From an uncultured Clostridium sp. (GTDB lineage Bacteria; Bacillota; Clostridia; TANB77; CAG-508): a DNA stretch of 42,908 nt. The stretch spans positions 1-42,908 of the forward strand of contig CAOJRU010000015.1 of the NCBI GenBank assembly GCA_948442365.1. The letters run 5' to 3'. The notes beneath the pieces are model-generated. The model did no database searches. It worked only from the letters and a program-made list of their open reading frames with translations, and was not told the DNA's origin. Both the position numbers and the translations under genes were made by a program. How positions within the stretch are numbered: the stretch's first letter is position 1; each line of letters starts with the position of its first letter. This document shows, one piece after another, positions 35,386-42,908 of this stretch.

Positions 35386-36756
35386 TTATTTTCCCAAACA
35401 AAACTTAGAGAAAATTTCATTGATAATATCCTCGTTTACCATTTCTCCTGTTATCTTTCCTAAATCCTCTAAAATGTCTTTGATAAAAATAGCTACAATG
35501 TCTAATGGCATTTTTTGCTCGACAGTTTCTTTTGTCTTTTTTACATTTTCAATAGCTTTTGTGATTAAATTTTTATGTCTTAGATTCGTAATTACAATTT
35601 CATTATCTAGGTTAATCTCATTTAATTGAAATAAATCTGTTATCTCTTTATATAGATTTTCAATTCCTACATAATTTAAGGCTGACATCTTAATAATATG
35701 TTCACTTGCCTTTTGTAATCTAACATCATTTTCTTGTAAAATTGTTTTTAAATCTATTTTATTTAGGATGATAATTGATTTTTTATTTTTGATTAACTCT
35801 AATATTTCCTTATCCTCTGTTGTTAAATCTTTGGTACTATCAAAAATACTAATGATTAGATCCGCTTCTTTTGCTATTTCCCTAGATTTAGCAATTCCTA
35901 TTTTCTCTACTTCATCTTTTGCTTCTCTGATTCCCGCTGTGTCAATTAATTTAAGTGGTATTCCATTAATGGTTACAAATTCTTCTATGGTATCTCTTGT
36001 TGTTCCTTCATATTCTGTGACAATGGCTCTGTCTTCTTTTAAAATGGCATTTAAAAGAGAGGATTTACCTGCATTTGGCTTACCTATAATAGCTGTCTTA
36101 ATTCCTTCTTTGATGATTTTTCCATTGTCAAAACTTCTTTCTAATTTTACCAATTTCTCTTCTACTTTTACTAACATTTCTAAAATTTGCTGATTGGTAA
36201 CATCATCTACATCGTATTCAGGGTAATCAATGGCTACTTCTATATTAACCATCACATCTAATATATTTTGCTTAATTTCAGCTATTTGCTTAGATAATAC
36301 ACCTTCTAATTGCTTGATTCCTGTTTTGGCTTCTCTTTCAGATTTAGCATGAATAACGTCAATTACTGATTCTGCTTGTAATAAGTCAATTCTTCCATTA
36401 AGAAAAGCTCTTTTCGTAAATTCGCCTGGTTCTGCTAGTTCTGCTCCATTTTTTAGGCATATTTCTAATATTCTCCTAATAATAATATTTCCTCCATGTG
36501 AGTTGATTTCACACATGTTTTCTGTTGTATAACTTTTTGGTGCTTTAAAGTAGGAAACTAAAACTTCGTCTACGATTTCTCCCTTTTCCACAATATTTCC
36601 ATATTTAATGCTGTATCCTTTTATTTGTTCTATGTTTTGCCTATTTTTGGGTTCGAATATTTTGTCTAATATGGAAAAACAGTCTTTTCCGCTCATTCGA
36701 ACGATTCCAATTCCTCCAATTCCTGGTGCCGTAGATATGGATGCAATTGTACTCAT
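35386..36756 (-). CDS. mnmE: tRNA modification GTPase MnmE
   Basis: The 456-residue GTPase is the partner of MnmG in wobble-uridine modification. The N-terminal folate-binding domain opens STIASISTAPGIGGIGIVR. Helical regions flank the G domain with G1 GKPNAGKSS (about 224-232), DTAGI and NKID. The C-terminal CLGK carries the conserved Cys. The start at 36756 is fixed by GGGAGG nine bases upstream and by the canonical opening; a 16-residue longer frame is rejected. Confidence 0.97.
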   Translation of the reverse strand: MSTIASISTAPGIGGIGIVRMSGKDCFSILDKIFEPKNRQNIEQIKGYSIKYGNIVEKGEIVDEVLVSYFKAPKSYTTENMCEINSHGGNIIIRRILEICLKNGAELAEPGEFTKRAFLNGRIDLLQAESVIDVIHAKSEREAKTGIKQLEGVLSKQIAEIKQNILDVMVNIEVAIDYPEYDVDDVTNQQILEMLVKVEEKLVKLERSFDNGKIIKEGIKTAIIGKPNAGKSSLLNAILKEDRAIVTEYEGTTRDTIEEFVTINGIPLKLIDTAGIREAKDEVEKIGIAKSREIAKEADLIISIFDSTKDLTTEDKEILELIKNKKSIIILNKIDLKTILQENDVRLQKASEHIIKMSALNYVGIENLYKEITDLFQLNEINLDNEIVITNLRHKNLITKAIENVKKTKETVEQKMPLDIVAIFIKDILEDLGKITGEMVNEDIINEIFSKFCLGK

Positions 36757-36790
36757 GCTTTTACCTCCCTTTCGTAATTTGATTAATAAT

Positions 36791-36847
36791 AAAAATGAGG
36801 TCAAAGATAGATTACAAATTACTTTGTAAAATCCGACCTTTGACCTC
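36791..36847 (-). terminator. Hairpin terminator after jag
   Basis: The perfect outer stem GAGGTCAAAG / CTTTGACCTC encloses a smaller stem, and the - strand continues ATTTTTATT. It begins 13 bases after the jag stop, ahead of mnmE, and should separate the rpmH-jag operon from mnmE. Confidence 0.7.
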
Positions 36848-36860
36848 CGATTTTATCTGT

Positions 36861-37574
36861 TTACTTGTTTTTTAAAGATACTATGATTCTTCTATGTGGT
36901 TCTTCCCCCATACTGATTGTCTCAATTTTTGAATTTTGTTGCAATTTACTATGGATAATCTTTCTTTCATAAGCTTGCATTGGTTCTAATTTTATAGGCT
37001 TTTTCGTTCTAATTACAGTTTTTGCTACTTTTTCTGCTAATTCTTCTAGGGTTTTTTCTCTTTTTGCTTTGTATCCTTCAATGTCTAAAATAACTCTAAC
37101 TCTGTTTTCAATCTCTTTTCCTGCTATTGCTGAAAGAACATTTTGTAGGGCATATAAGGTATCTCCCCTATATCCAATTAGATAACCTAAATCTTTGCTC
37201 ATAATATCAACATTTATATAGGCTGTTGTAGTTTCTATCTTATATGTGGTCCCCTCTGGTAATTTCTTTACAAACTCTTTCATGAATATTTCTAAGTTTT
37301 CTTTTGCCTTATTTTGTTCTTCTTGACTTAGTTCTATTTCTCTTTTTGGTTTATTTTCTTCTCTTTGATAGGTATGTACTTCATTATTTTTTCTTTCTTT
37401 TAATGTCATTTCAACTTTTACGATTCTAGGTGTCAAAATACTAAAAAAACTTCTTTTGTCTTCACTATCTAAAACTTTTATATCTACACAATCTTTCGAA
37501 ACATTTAATTTTCTTAATCCATTTTCAATGGCTTCATTGGTAGTTTTTCCTTCAGAAATTATAGTTTTTTCCAT
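36861..37574 (-). CDS. jag: RNA-binding protein Jag/KhpB
   Basis: The 237-residue protein has the Jag_N domain (about 1-52), an acidic linker, a KH domain with its GxxG loop as GYRG (about 135-138), and an R3H domain (about 160-230, AYERKIIHSKLQ). KhpB with KhpA binds many transcripts and affects cell wall synthesis and division. It lies 41 bases after yidC, the standard partner, in the rpmH operon. Confidence 0.93.
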   Translation of the reverse strand: MEKTIISEGKTTNEAIENGLRKLNVSKDCVDIKVLDSEDKRSFFSILTPRIVKVEMTLKERKNNEVHTYQREENKPKREIELSQEEQNKAKENLEIFMKEFVKKLPEGTTYKIETTTAYINVDIMSKDLGYLIGYRGDTLYALQNVLSAIAGKEIENRVRVILDIEGYKAKREKTLEELAEKVAKTVIRTKKPIKLEPMQAYERKIIHSKLQQNSKIETISMGEEPHRRIIVSLKNK

Positions 37575-37615
37575 TTATCATCACATTCCTTCTTATACTA
37601 ATTATTTTTCAACCT

Positions 37616-38509
37616 TTACTCCTCGTTTTCTTGGTGAATCGCTTTATCTAATACCAATCTTTCTAAAATCATAAGTACGTTGCTTATTAACCAGTATAAT
37701 GCTAATCCTAAAGGAGCTACAAAAGCAATAGAAATAGACATAATTGGCATCATCCAAGACATCATTTTATTGGTTTGCATAACAGCATCTACTTCATTTT
37801 CTTTTTCTTCTACTTCTTCTCCTGTTTCACCATCTATTATCGTTTCTTTTTTCTTTGTACTTTGCTTTTGTTGCATTGCTGTCGTCATTCGAATCGAGAT
37901 AAAAGATGATAAAATGTATAATATAGGTATAATATAAACTGTATAATCTGTCATATTTTGTTGTGGTATTTTACTTAAATCTAATCCTAAAAAATTCATC
38001 TGAAGATTTAATTTTTCAATGTTACTATCTTCTGGATTTTTTTCTTTTAACCAATTATATTCTCGAATTAAGTCAATTTCAGGGTATACCTTACTAATTT
38101 CCTTTCCTTCTTCTTGTAGTTGTGCTACGTATTTGTTAATATCCTCTGTTGCTATTTTTTCCATATAGGTAAGTGGGTTTCTTACTAAATAGAAAATAGA
38201 TAATAACAATAAAAATTGGATAATAGCTGTTAAACAACCACTAAATGGACTCATTTTCTCTGTTTTGTATAAGTTCATGACTTCTTGGTTCATTTTTTCT
38301 GGGTCATTTTTATATTTAAATTGAATTACTTTCATTTTTTCTTGTAATTTAGCACTTTTTCGCATGGTCTTTTGTTGTTTTATCGATAAGGGTAACAACA
38401 ATAATTTTATAATAAGTGTAAATAAGATAATGGCTAATCCGTAATTACTAACAATGTTATACAAAAATGATAACAGATAACCAAATATACTTGCAAAAAA
38501 TTCAAACAT
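37616..38509 (-). CDS. yidC: Membrane protein insertase YidC
   Basis: The 297-residue protein is the short Gram-positive YidC/SpoIIIJ type that inserts proteins into the membrane with or without Sec. It shows the hydrophilic cytosolic loop after the first core segment (QQKTMRKSAKLQEKMKVIQ), the GCLTAIIQ segment, and at least five hydrophobic segments. A lipobox is not obvious at the N-terminus, unlike many Firmicute homologues. There is a 100-residue outer insertion (about 115-180). It is followed by jag. Confidence 0.95.
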   Translation of the reverse strand: MFEFFASIFGYLLSFLYNIVSNYGLAIILFTLIIKLLLLPLSIKQQKTMRKSAKLQEKMKVIQFKYKNDPEKMNQEVMNLYKTEKMSPFSGCLTAIIQFLLLLSIFYLVRNPLTYMEKIATEDINKYVAQLQEEGKEISKVYPEIDLIREYNWLKEKNPEDSNIEKLNLQMNFLGLDLSKIPQQNMTDYTVYIIPILYILSSFISIRMTTAMQQKQSTKKKETIIDGETGEEVEEKENEVDAVMQTNKMMSWMMPIMSISIAFVAPLGLALYWLISNVLMILERLVLDKAIHQENEE

Positions 38510-38528
38510 GAATATATGCCTCCTAAGC

Positions 38529-38747
38529 TTATTTTAATGGATCATATCCACCTTTTGAAAAAGGATTACATCTTAGGATTCTAAAAAATCCCTTCACTGT
38601 CCCTCTCCCTGCTCCATATTTTTGAATTGCCTGTATGGTGTATTCTGAGCATGTTGGATAATATTTGCAATGAATATTTTTACTTTCTAAAGCTAAAGAG
38701 ATATGTTTTTGATATCCTTTTATTAGCCATATTAGTAATTTTTTCAT
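38529..38747 (-). CDS. yidD: Membrane protein insertion efficiency factor YidD
   Basis: The 72-residue protein has the hallmark [19 protein letters not shown] and the C-terminal [12 protein letters not shown]. YidD is a small membrane-associated helper of YidC. It lies 1 base after rnpA and 19 before yidC. Confidence 0.96.
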   Translation of the reverse strand: MKKLLIWLIKGYQKHISLALESKNIHCKYYPTCSEYTIQAIQKYGAGRGTVKGFFRILRCNPFSKGGYDPLK

Positions 38748-38748
38748 A

Positions 38749-39096
38749 TTACTCCTTTATTAATTTTGCTTTATCAAAAATATACTGCATATCCTTTTTT
38801 ATGTTTTGAAACGTTGCTTGTTTCATTTCTACTTTCTTTTTCCATAAGATAACCATTTGATAGCCACTTTGTATAGAATCTTCATAATTTTTATAGTTTT
38901 CTCTAATTAGTCTTTTTATATGATTTCTCTTTACAGCTTTTGCTACTTTTACGCTTACGGCTATTCCTAAAAAGTTTATATCTTCTTTTTTACTGTTTTT
39001 TATAAAAATTTCTATGCATTTTCCCGAATAGTATTTTCCTTTTGATAAAACGTTTCTAAATTCATAGTTCTTTTTCATCATTTCGGTTTTTTTCAT
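38749..39096 (-). CDS. rnpA: Ribonuclease P protein component
   Basis: The 115-residue basic protein is the protein subunit of RNase P, which trims the 5' leader of tRNAs. The signature is [13 protein letters not shown] (about residues 54-66), and the [11 protein letters not shown] opening is typical. It lies between rpmH and yidD as in most Firmicutes. Confidence 0.95.
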   Translation of the reverse strand: MKKTEMMKKNYEFRNVLSKGKYYSGKCIEIFIKNSKKEDINFLGIAVSVKVAKAVKRNHIKRLIRENYKNYEDSIQSGYQMVILWKKKVEMKQATFQNIKKDMQYIFDKAKLIKE

Positions 39097-39160
39097 TATT
39101 CTTTTTTCCTTTCTTTCAAGGCAAATACAATGAAAAAAAATCTGTTTTTCTGCTTGTTAT

Positions 39161-39190
39161 GCTAAAAGGCTCGCAGATAGCGGCCTTCTT
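39161..39190 (-). promoter_or_regulatory. Hairpin between rpmH and rnpA
   Basis: The GC-rich stem AAGGC-CGC / GCG-GCCTT with one bulged base is followed by TTTT on the - strand. It may be a weak terminator that lowers rnpA expression relative to rpmH. Confidence 0.45.
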
Positions 39191-39207
39191 TTATTGCTTT
39201 GCACAAC

Positions 39208-39342
39208 TTAAGCGGTTAATTTTTTTCTCCCTTTTGCTCTTCTTGCTTTTAATATATTTCTTCCTGCTCTTGTTTTCATTCTTTTCATAAATCCGTGTTC
39301 TTTTTTCTCTTGTCTGTTTTTTGGTTGAAATGTTCTTTTCAT
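39208..39342 (-). CDS. rpmH: 50S ribosomal protein L34
   Basis: The 44-residue protein reads [18 protein letters not shown] and then [20 protein letters not shown], the complete L34. AGGAGG lies ten bases upstream. A longer open frame overlapping it in another frame (39191-39382) is a shadow. It is the first gene of the - strand operon leading away from the origin. Confidence 0.97.
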   Translation of the reverse strand: MKRTFQPKNRQEKKEHGFMKRMKTRAGRNILKARRAKGRKKLTA

Positions 39343-39421
39343 TCTTCCTACACCTCCTACTGATTTTTTTATTGAATTCCAATTTCTTGGAAATTATTTC
39401 TATTAATTAACAAGTATTACG

Positions 39422-39451
39422 ATTATACCTCAAAAACCTATAAAAAGTCAA
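39422..39451 (-). promoter_or_regulatory. Promoter of the rpmH operon
   Basis: On the - strand, TTGACT (39446-39451) and perfect TATAAT (39422-39427) have an 18-bp spacer, about 75 bases before the predicted leader of rpmH. Confidence 0.75.
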
Positions 39452-39807
39452 GTAATTTTTTAATATTTCTGTAAAAACCTTACTTTCCTCTTTTCTCTTT
39501 TATGTCAATTTTTATGATTTTTCTATGGTTTTTTATTATGGTTTTTACTAAATTTTCCATTTTTTTTGAAATATTCCACAGTTTTTTCGTTTTTTATCCA
39601 CATAAAAAAATTTTTTTCCACAATTTTATTGACTTCTTGTGTATAAATCTGTTATGATTGGGGAGTAAAAAACTATGAGAGATTTTTACTGAAAATACTT
39701 GAAATTATGTTCGTATAAATCATCTTTGTTTTTACAAAAATACTATCTAGTTATCAACACTTGTGGATAACTTTGTGGATAAACTTATTTTGAAGGGATG
39801 ATTTTAA
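39452..39807. other. oriC, left part: DnaA boxes upstream of dnaA
   Basis: Boxes matching or close to TTATCCACA lie at 39572-39580 (TATTCCACA), 39594-39602 (perfect), 39614-39622 (TTTTCCACA), 39751-39759 (TTATCAACA), 39762-39770 and 39774-39782 (both perfect, reversed). The first cluster precedes the dnaA promoter and the second lies in its leader, so DnaA can repress its own gene. The surrounding DNA is very AT-rich. Confidence 0.85.
39629..39658 (+). promoter_or_regulatory. Promoter of dnaA
   Basis: TTGACT (39629-39634) and TATGAT (39653-39658) have an 18-bp spacer. Three DnaA boxes follow in the leader, consistent with autoregulation. Confidence 0.6.
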
Positions 39808-41166
39808 TTGAGTATAGACAAAAAAGAATTAATGGAAAAAATAAAAAATGAATTAAGACCTGAACTTACTCAAATTTCTTTTGATACTTGGATTAATCCA
39901 TTAAATATCAGAAGTATTGATGGAAACCATATTGTTTTTACTACGGTTTCTGAGTTTCAAAGAGATTTTGTAGAAAATAAATATAAACCATTGCTTCTAA
40001 ATACGTTAAAGTTTATAACGAATCGAGATTGGGAATATACGGTTATTGATTTAGAAAAAGAAGCAAAAGAGGGGATTTTAGAGAAAACGGAAGAAACTAC
40101 ATCAGAAGTTACAACAACAGAAGTAAGAAATAATCATTCTAATCTAAACCCAAAATATACTTTTGAAACTTTTGTGGTTGGTGATAATAATAAATTCGCT
40201 CACGCTGCTTCATTAGCTGTTGGAAATGAACCAGCCAAATCTTATAATCCGTTGTTTTTGTATGGAGGCGTTGGTTTAGGAAAAACCCATTTAATGCATG
40301 CGATAGGAAATAGAATCTTAGAAAATGATAGAAATTGCAATATTTTATATGTAACTTCTGAAAAATTCACGAATCAATTAATTAATGCTATTAAAGATAA
40401 TAAAAATGAAATTTTTAGAAAAAAATATAGAACCATTGATGTTTTATTAATTGATGACATTCAATTTATCGCTGGAAAAGAGAGAATTCAAGAAGAATTT
40501 TTCCATACTTTTAATTCTCTTTATGAAGAAAGAAAGCAAATTATTATTTCTAGTGATAAACCACCTAGAGATATTCCATTTCTAGAAGATAGGCTAAAAT
40601 CAAGATTTGAATGGGGACTTTTAGCAGATATTTCTTGTCCAGACTATGAAACACGTTTTGCTATTTTAAGAAAAAAAGCACAAGATGAAAGTGTTGTGAT
40701 TGATGACTATATTCTTTCAAATATTGCTAATAAGATAGACTCCAATATAAGGGAATTAGAAGGTGTATTTAATAAAGTAGTAGCTAGGGCTTCTTTAACT
40801 CATAGTCCTATTACTATAGAATTAGCTGAAAAGATTATAAATGAATTCAAATACGAAAGTGAAAAAGTAATTTCATGTGACTTTATAAAAGAAACAGTAG
40901 CCAAATATTTTAGCATTAACAAAGAAGATTTATCCGGAAATAAGCGTTCTAATGATATAGCTTTTCCAAGACAAATTGCTATGTATCTATGTAGAGAAAT
41001 TGCTAATATGTCTTATCCTCAGATAGGAGCAGACTTTGGAGGGAGAGACCATTCAACGGTAATGCATGGTTGCAAAAAAATAGAAAAAGAAATCAAAGAA
41101 AAAAATAATACCAAGTTAATTGTGGATAGTGTGAAAAACATTATCATAGATGGCAAACAAACATAG
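39808..41166 (+). CDS. dnaA: Chromosomal replication initiator DnaA
   Basis: The 452-residue initiator has domain I (FDTWINPL), a short variable domain II (about 85-112) and an AAA+ domain with Walker A GGVGLGKTHL (about 153-162) and Walker B LLIDDIQF (about 213-220). Domain IV carries the DNA-binding signature FGGRDHSTVMHGCKKIE (about 410-426). The start is TTG at 39808, behind GAAGGG; no better ATG is available. It is followed by the second half of the origin and dnaN on the same strand. Confidence 0.98.
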   Translation: MSIDKKELMEKIKNELRPELTQISFDTWINPLNIRSIDGNHIVFTTVSEFQRDFVENKYKPLLLNTLKFITNRDWEYTVIDLEKEAKEGILEKTEETTSEVTTTEVRNNHSNLNPKYTFETFVVGDNNKFAHAASLAVGNEPAKSYNPLFLYGGVGLGKTHLMHAIGNRILENDRNCNILYVTSEKFTNQLINAIKDNKNEIFRKKYRTIDVLLIDDIQFIAGKERIQEEFFHTFNSLYEERKQIIISSDKPPRDIPFLEDRLKSRFEWGLLADISCPDYETRFAILRKKAQDESVVIDDYILSNIANKIDSNIRELEGVFNKVVARASLTHSPITIELAEKIINEFKYESEKVISCDFIKETVAKYFSINKEDLSGNKRSNDIAFPRQIAMYLCREIANMSYPQIGADFGGRDHSTVMHGCKKIEKEIKEKNNTKLIVDSVKNIIIDGKQT

Positions 41167-41483
41167 GGAAAATAGATTTCGAACTTTTTTAAAATCTATG
41201 TTTGAAAAAAGATTGTTTGTATCGAAGATATCCAATCTATTCTTACGGAATAAAAGCATTGGATATCCACACCCATTTGTTAATAAGCTGTTAATAAACT
41301 GTGTACATCTTAATTTTGCACAAATGATTTGGAAAGATGTGGATAACCAAAAGAGTTTTCCACTAAGTTATAAACAAGCTTTTTATTAGGGATTGTAACT
41401 ATCAACACAGTTTTCCACATTTTCCACAATGCCTAATACTATTACTACTAATAATATTATATAATATAAAAGGAGGAAGCAAA
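41167..41483. other. oriC, right part: DnaA boxes and unwinding element between dnaA and dnaN
   Basis: Boxes lie at 41263-41271 (ATATCCACA), 41338-41346 (TGTGGATAA, perfect), 41356-41364 (TTTTCCACT), 41399-41407 (CTATCAACA), 41411-41419 and 41420-41428 (both TTTTCCACA). The last two abut the trinucleotide array at 41433-41459. A 79-codon open frame across this region has no ribosome binding site or family and is discounted. Confidence 0.85.
41433..41459. other. DnaA-trio-like unwinding element
   Basis: Nine consecutive trinucleotides of the form NTA (CTA, ATA, CTA, TTA, CTA, CTA, ATA, ATA, TTA) start five bases after a DnaA box. This is the complement of the 3'-GAT/AAT repeats through which DnaA opens the Bacillus subtilis origin. 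It marks the likely melting site. Confidence 0.75.
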
Positions 41484-42602
41484 ATGCAAATAGTTTGTTA
41501 TAAGGATACAATCCTTAAAGCTATTAATTCCGTAGTTAAAGGTGTAGCTTCTAAAACTACAATGCCTATACTAGAAGGAATTTTAATCCAAACCAATGAT
41601 AATGAAATAAAATTAACTACCTATGATCTAGAAATAGGAATTGAATATGTAATGGCATGTGATGTAAAAGAACAAGGAAGTACAGTTGTAAATGCTATCA
41701 TGTTTAGTGAAATTATTAGAAAATTACCAGATACAGAAATTCATATTTCAGTCAATGATAAAAACTTATTAGAAATTGAATGTGAAGGTTCTTTATACAA
41801 ATTAGCCACTATGAATCCAGAAGAATTTCCTGAACTTCCAAAAATAGAAGTAGAAAATTCCATTGAAGTAGACCAAAGTATTTTAAAAAATATGATAAGA
41901 AAAACAATTTTTGCAGTAAGTACAGAGGAAAGTAGACCAATTTTTACAGGCTGTTTATTTGAAATAGAAAATAATAAATTATCTTTAGTTTCAGTAGATG
42001 GTTTTAGACTAGCTTTAAGATCGATATTTTTAAATAAACAAAGTAATAATTTTAAAGCTGTTATACCAGGAAAAACTTTAAATGAAGTAAATAAAATTAT
42101 AGCGGATTCTTTTGAACCTGTAAAAATAGGAGTAGCCAAAAACCAAGCTTTATTCGAAATGGATAATTGTAAAGTAGTTACTAGAATTTTAGATGGTGAA
42201 TTTTTAAATTATAAAAATGTTATTCCAAGCAATTGGGAGACAAGAATTAGAGTAAATAAAGGAAATATTCAAAATAGTTTTGAAAGAATTAGTTTAATTT
42301 CAGCTTCAACAGTAGAAAAAGAAAAGAAATATCCAGTAAAAGTACAAGTGGATATTGGAAAAATAATTATTTCTTGTACGAATCAAACAGGGGATGCCAA
42401 AGAAGAATTATATGTTTCAACAGAAGGTAAAAATCTAGAAGCAGGATTTAATCCCAAATATTTTCTTGATAGTTTAAAAGCTATTGAAGATGAAGAGGTA
42501 TATATAGAATTTGGATCTAGTATCTCTCCATGTTTAATTAAGTCAATTGAAAATAATGATTATACCTATATGATTTTACCAATTCGATTAAAAGAAGATT
42601 AA
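41484..42602 (+). CDS. dnaN: DNA polymerase III beta subunit (sliding clamp)
   Basis: The 372-residue protein is the ring clamp of the replicase. Three similar domains are visible, with KTTMPILEGILI in the first, TEESRPIFTGCLFE and VSVDGFRLA in the second, and the C-terminal YMILPIRL. AAAGGAGG precedes the ATG. It follows dnaA as usual, but a terminator and a long AT-rich spacer follow it instead of an immediate recF or S4-domain gene. Confidence 0.97.
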   Translation: MQIVCYKDTILKAINSVVKGVASKTTMPILEGILIQTNDNEIKLTTYDLEIGIEYVMACDVKEQGSTVVNAIMFSEIIRKLPDTEIHISVNDKNLLEIECEGSLYKLATMNPEEFPELPKIEVENSIEVDQSILKNMIRKTIFAVSTEESRPIFTGCLFEIENNKLSLVSVDGFRLALRSIFLNKQSNNFKAVIPGKTLNEVNKIIADSFEPVKIGVAKNQALFEMDNCKVVTRILDGEFLNYKNVIPSNWETRIRVNKGNIQNSFERISLISASTVEKEKKYPVKVQVDIGKIIISCTNQTGDAKEELYVSTEGKNLEAGFNPKYFLDSLKAIEDEEVYIEFGSSISPCLIKSIENNDYTYMILPIRLKED

Positions 42603-42608
42603 AATTAG

Positions 42609-42641
42609 AAATTCTCCTATTCGGAGAATTTTCTTCTATTT
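42609..42641 (+). terminator. Terminator after dnaN
   Basis: The perfect stem AAATTCTCC / GGAGAATTT with a five-base loop is followed by TTTCTTC and more T. It begins 7 bases after the dnaN stop, so dnaN ends its transcript here. Confidence 0.8.
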
Positions 42642-42908
42642 TTATTTATTATATATAAATTTTATTTTTTATTAAAAACATATTTATCCACAAATTATTT
42701 TTAAAATGTGGAAAAATAAGAAAAAAATAGATTTTAAAAGTAATAAAAAGAAAAAAAAAGGAAATAATATAATAATCACTCTATAAGTACATATATAATT
42801 CTAAAAAAAATAGAATAAATATATTTGGAAGATTTTATACATTTAAAATAAAAAGAGTTTAAAATTATTTTCAGAAAAAATAATTTTATTAGAATTTCTT
42901 TTTTAATA
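42642..42908. other. AT-rich non-coding end of the window with two DnaA-box-like sites
   Basis: No gene is visible. A perfect DnaA box TTATCCACA is at 42684-42692, and TGTGGAAAA is at 42707-42715 in reverse orientation. The last 200 bases are mostly A and T with A-rich runs. It may be an accessory part of the origin or a titration site. Confidence 0.5.

Noticed and set aside
39191..39382. 63-codon Lys/Arg-rich open frame on the - strand
   Set aside because: It overlaps the true L34 gene (39208-39342) in another frame and has no family match.
41150..41389. 79-codon frame after dnaA
   Set aside because: It lies in the origin among DnaA boxes, overlaps the end of dnaA, and has no ribosome binding site or recognisable protein.

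Overview
The window is a low-GC chromosome segment from a Gram-positive bacterium of the Bacillota, most likely class Clostridia. It is centred on the replication origin. The right end has the canonical dnaA-dnaN pair on the + strand. To the left, on the - strand, runs the usual origin-proximal series rpmH-rnpA-yidD-yidC-jag-mnmE-mnmG-rsmG-parA-parB plus a DUF4446 gene. DnaA boxes lie on both sides of dnaA, and a clear DnaA-trio-like unwinding element sits between dnaA and dnaN. The class is inferred from gene order, DUF4446 beside parB, Firmicute-type short YidC, TTG starts and the fused acyl-CoA dehydratase activase; the species cannot be named.

Layout. 1-549: non-coding, with a 35-bp tandem repeat (345-442) that reappears as a hairpin at 34980-35030. 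550-4879: a very large two-ATPase acyl-CoA dehydratase activase-type gene broken by one extra base at about 940. 5116-6754: a patatin-like lipase and, divergently, a membrane-anchored J-domain protein. 6792-21180: a ten-gene - strand cluster encoding a type IV secretion-like machine with three VirB2/TrbC-like pilins, a PrgI-like protein, a TraC-like protein, a VirB4 ATPase, a VirB6/TrbL-like channel, two NTF2/VirB8-like proteins and a 1235-residue wall hydrolase with three catalytic domains. No coupling ATPase, relaxase or VirB11 is visible. A near-consensus promoter precedes the first pilin gene.

21389-28025: a 6.6-kb integrated element inserted in the anticodon loop of a tRNA-Ser(GCT) gene. 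The two host tRNA halves lie at its two ends and together rebuild a perfectly paired tRNA. Just inside its right end the element carries a different, intact tRNA-Ser(GCT), placed so that the host tRNA promoter (28240-28268) can still transcribe it. The element also has an Xis-like gene, a Rep gene resembling the phage gene II/X family with nearby repeats, a PD-(D/E)XK-like protein, several unknown small genes and a tyrosine integrase broken by a one-base frameshift.

28107-29896: tRNA-Ser(TGA) and a three-gene operon of small membrane proteins of unknown function. 29960-42602: the origin region described above. The two most unusual systems are the coupling-protein-free T4SS-like locus and the tRNA-splitting, tRNA-replacing element next to it.
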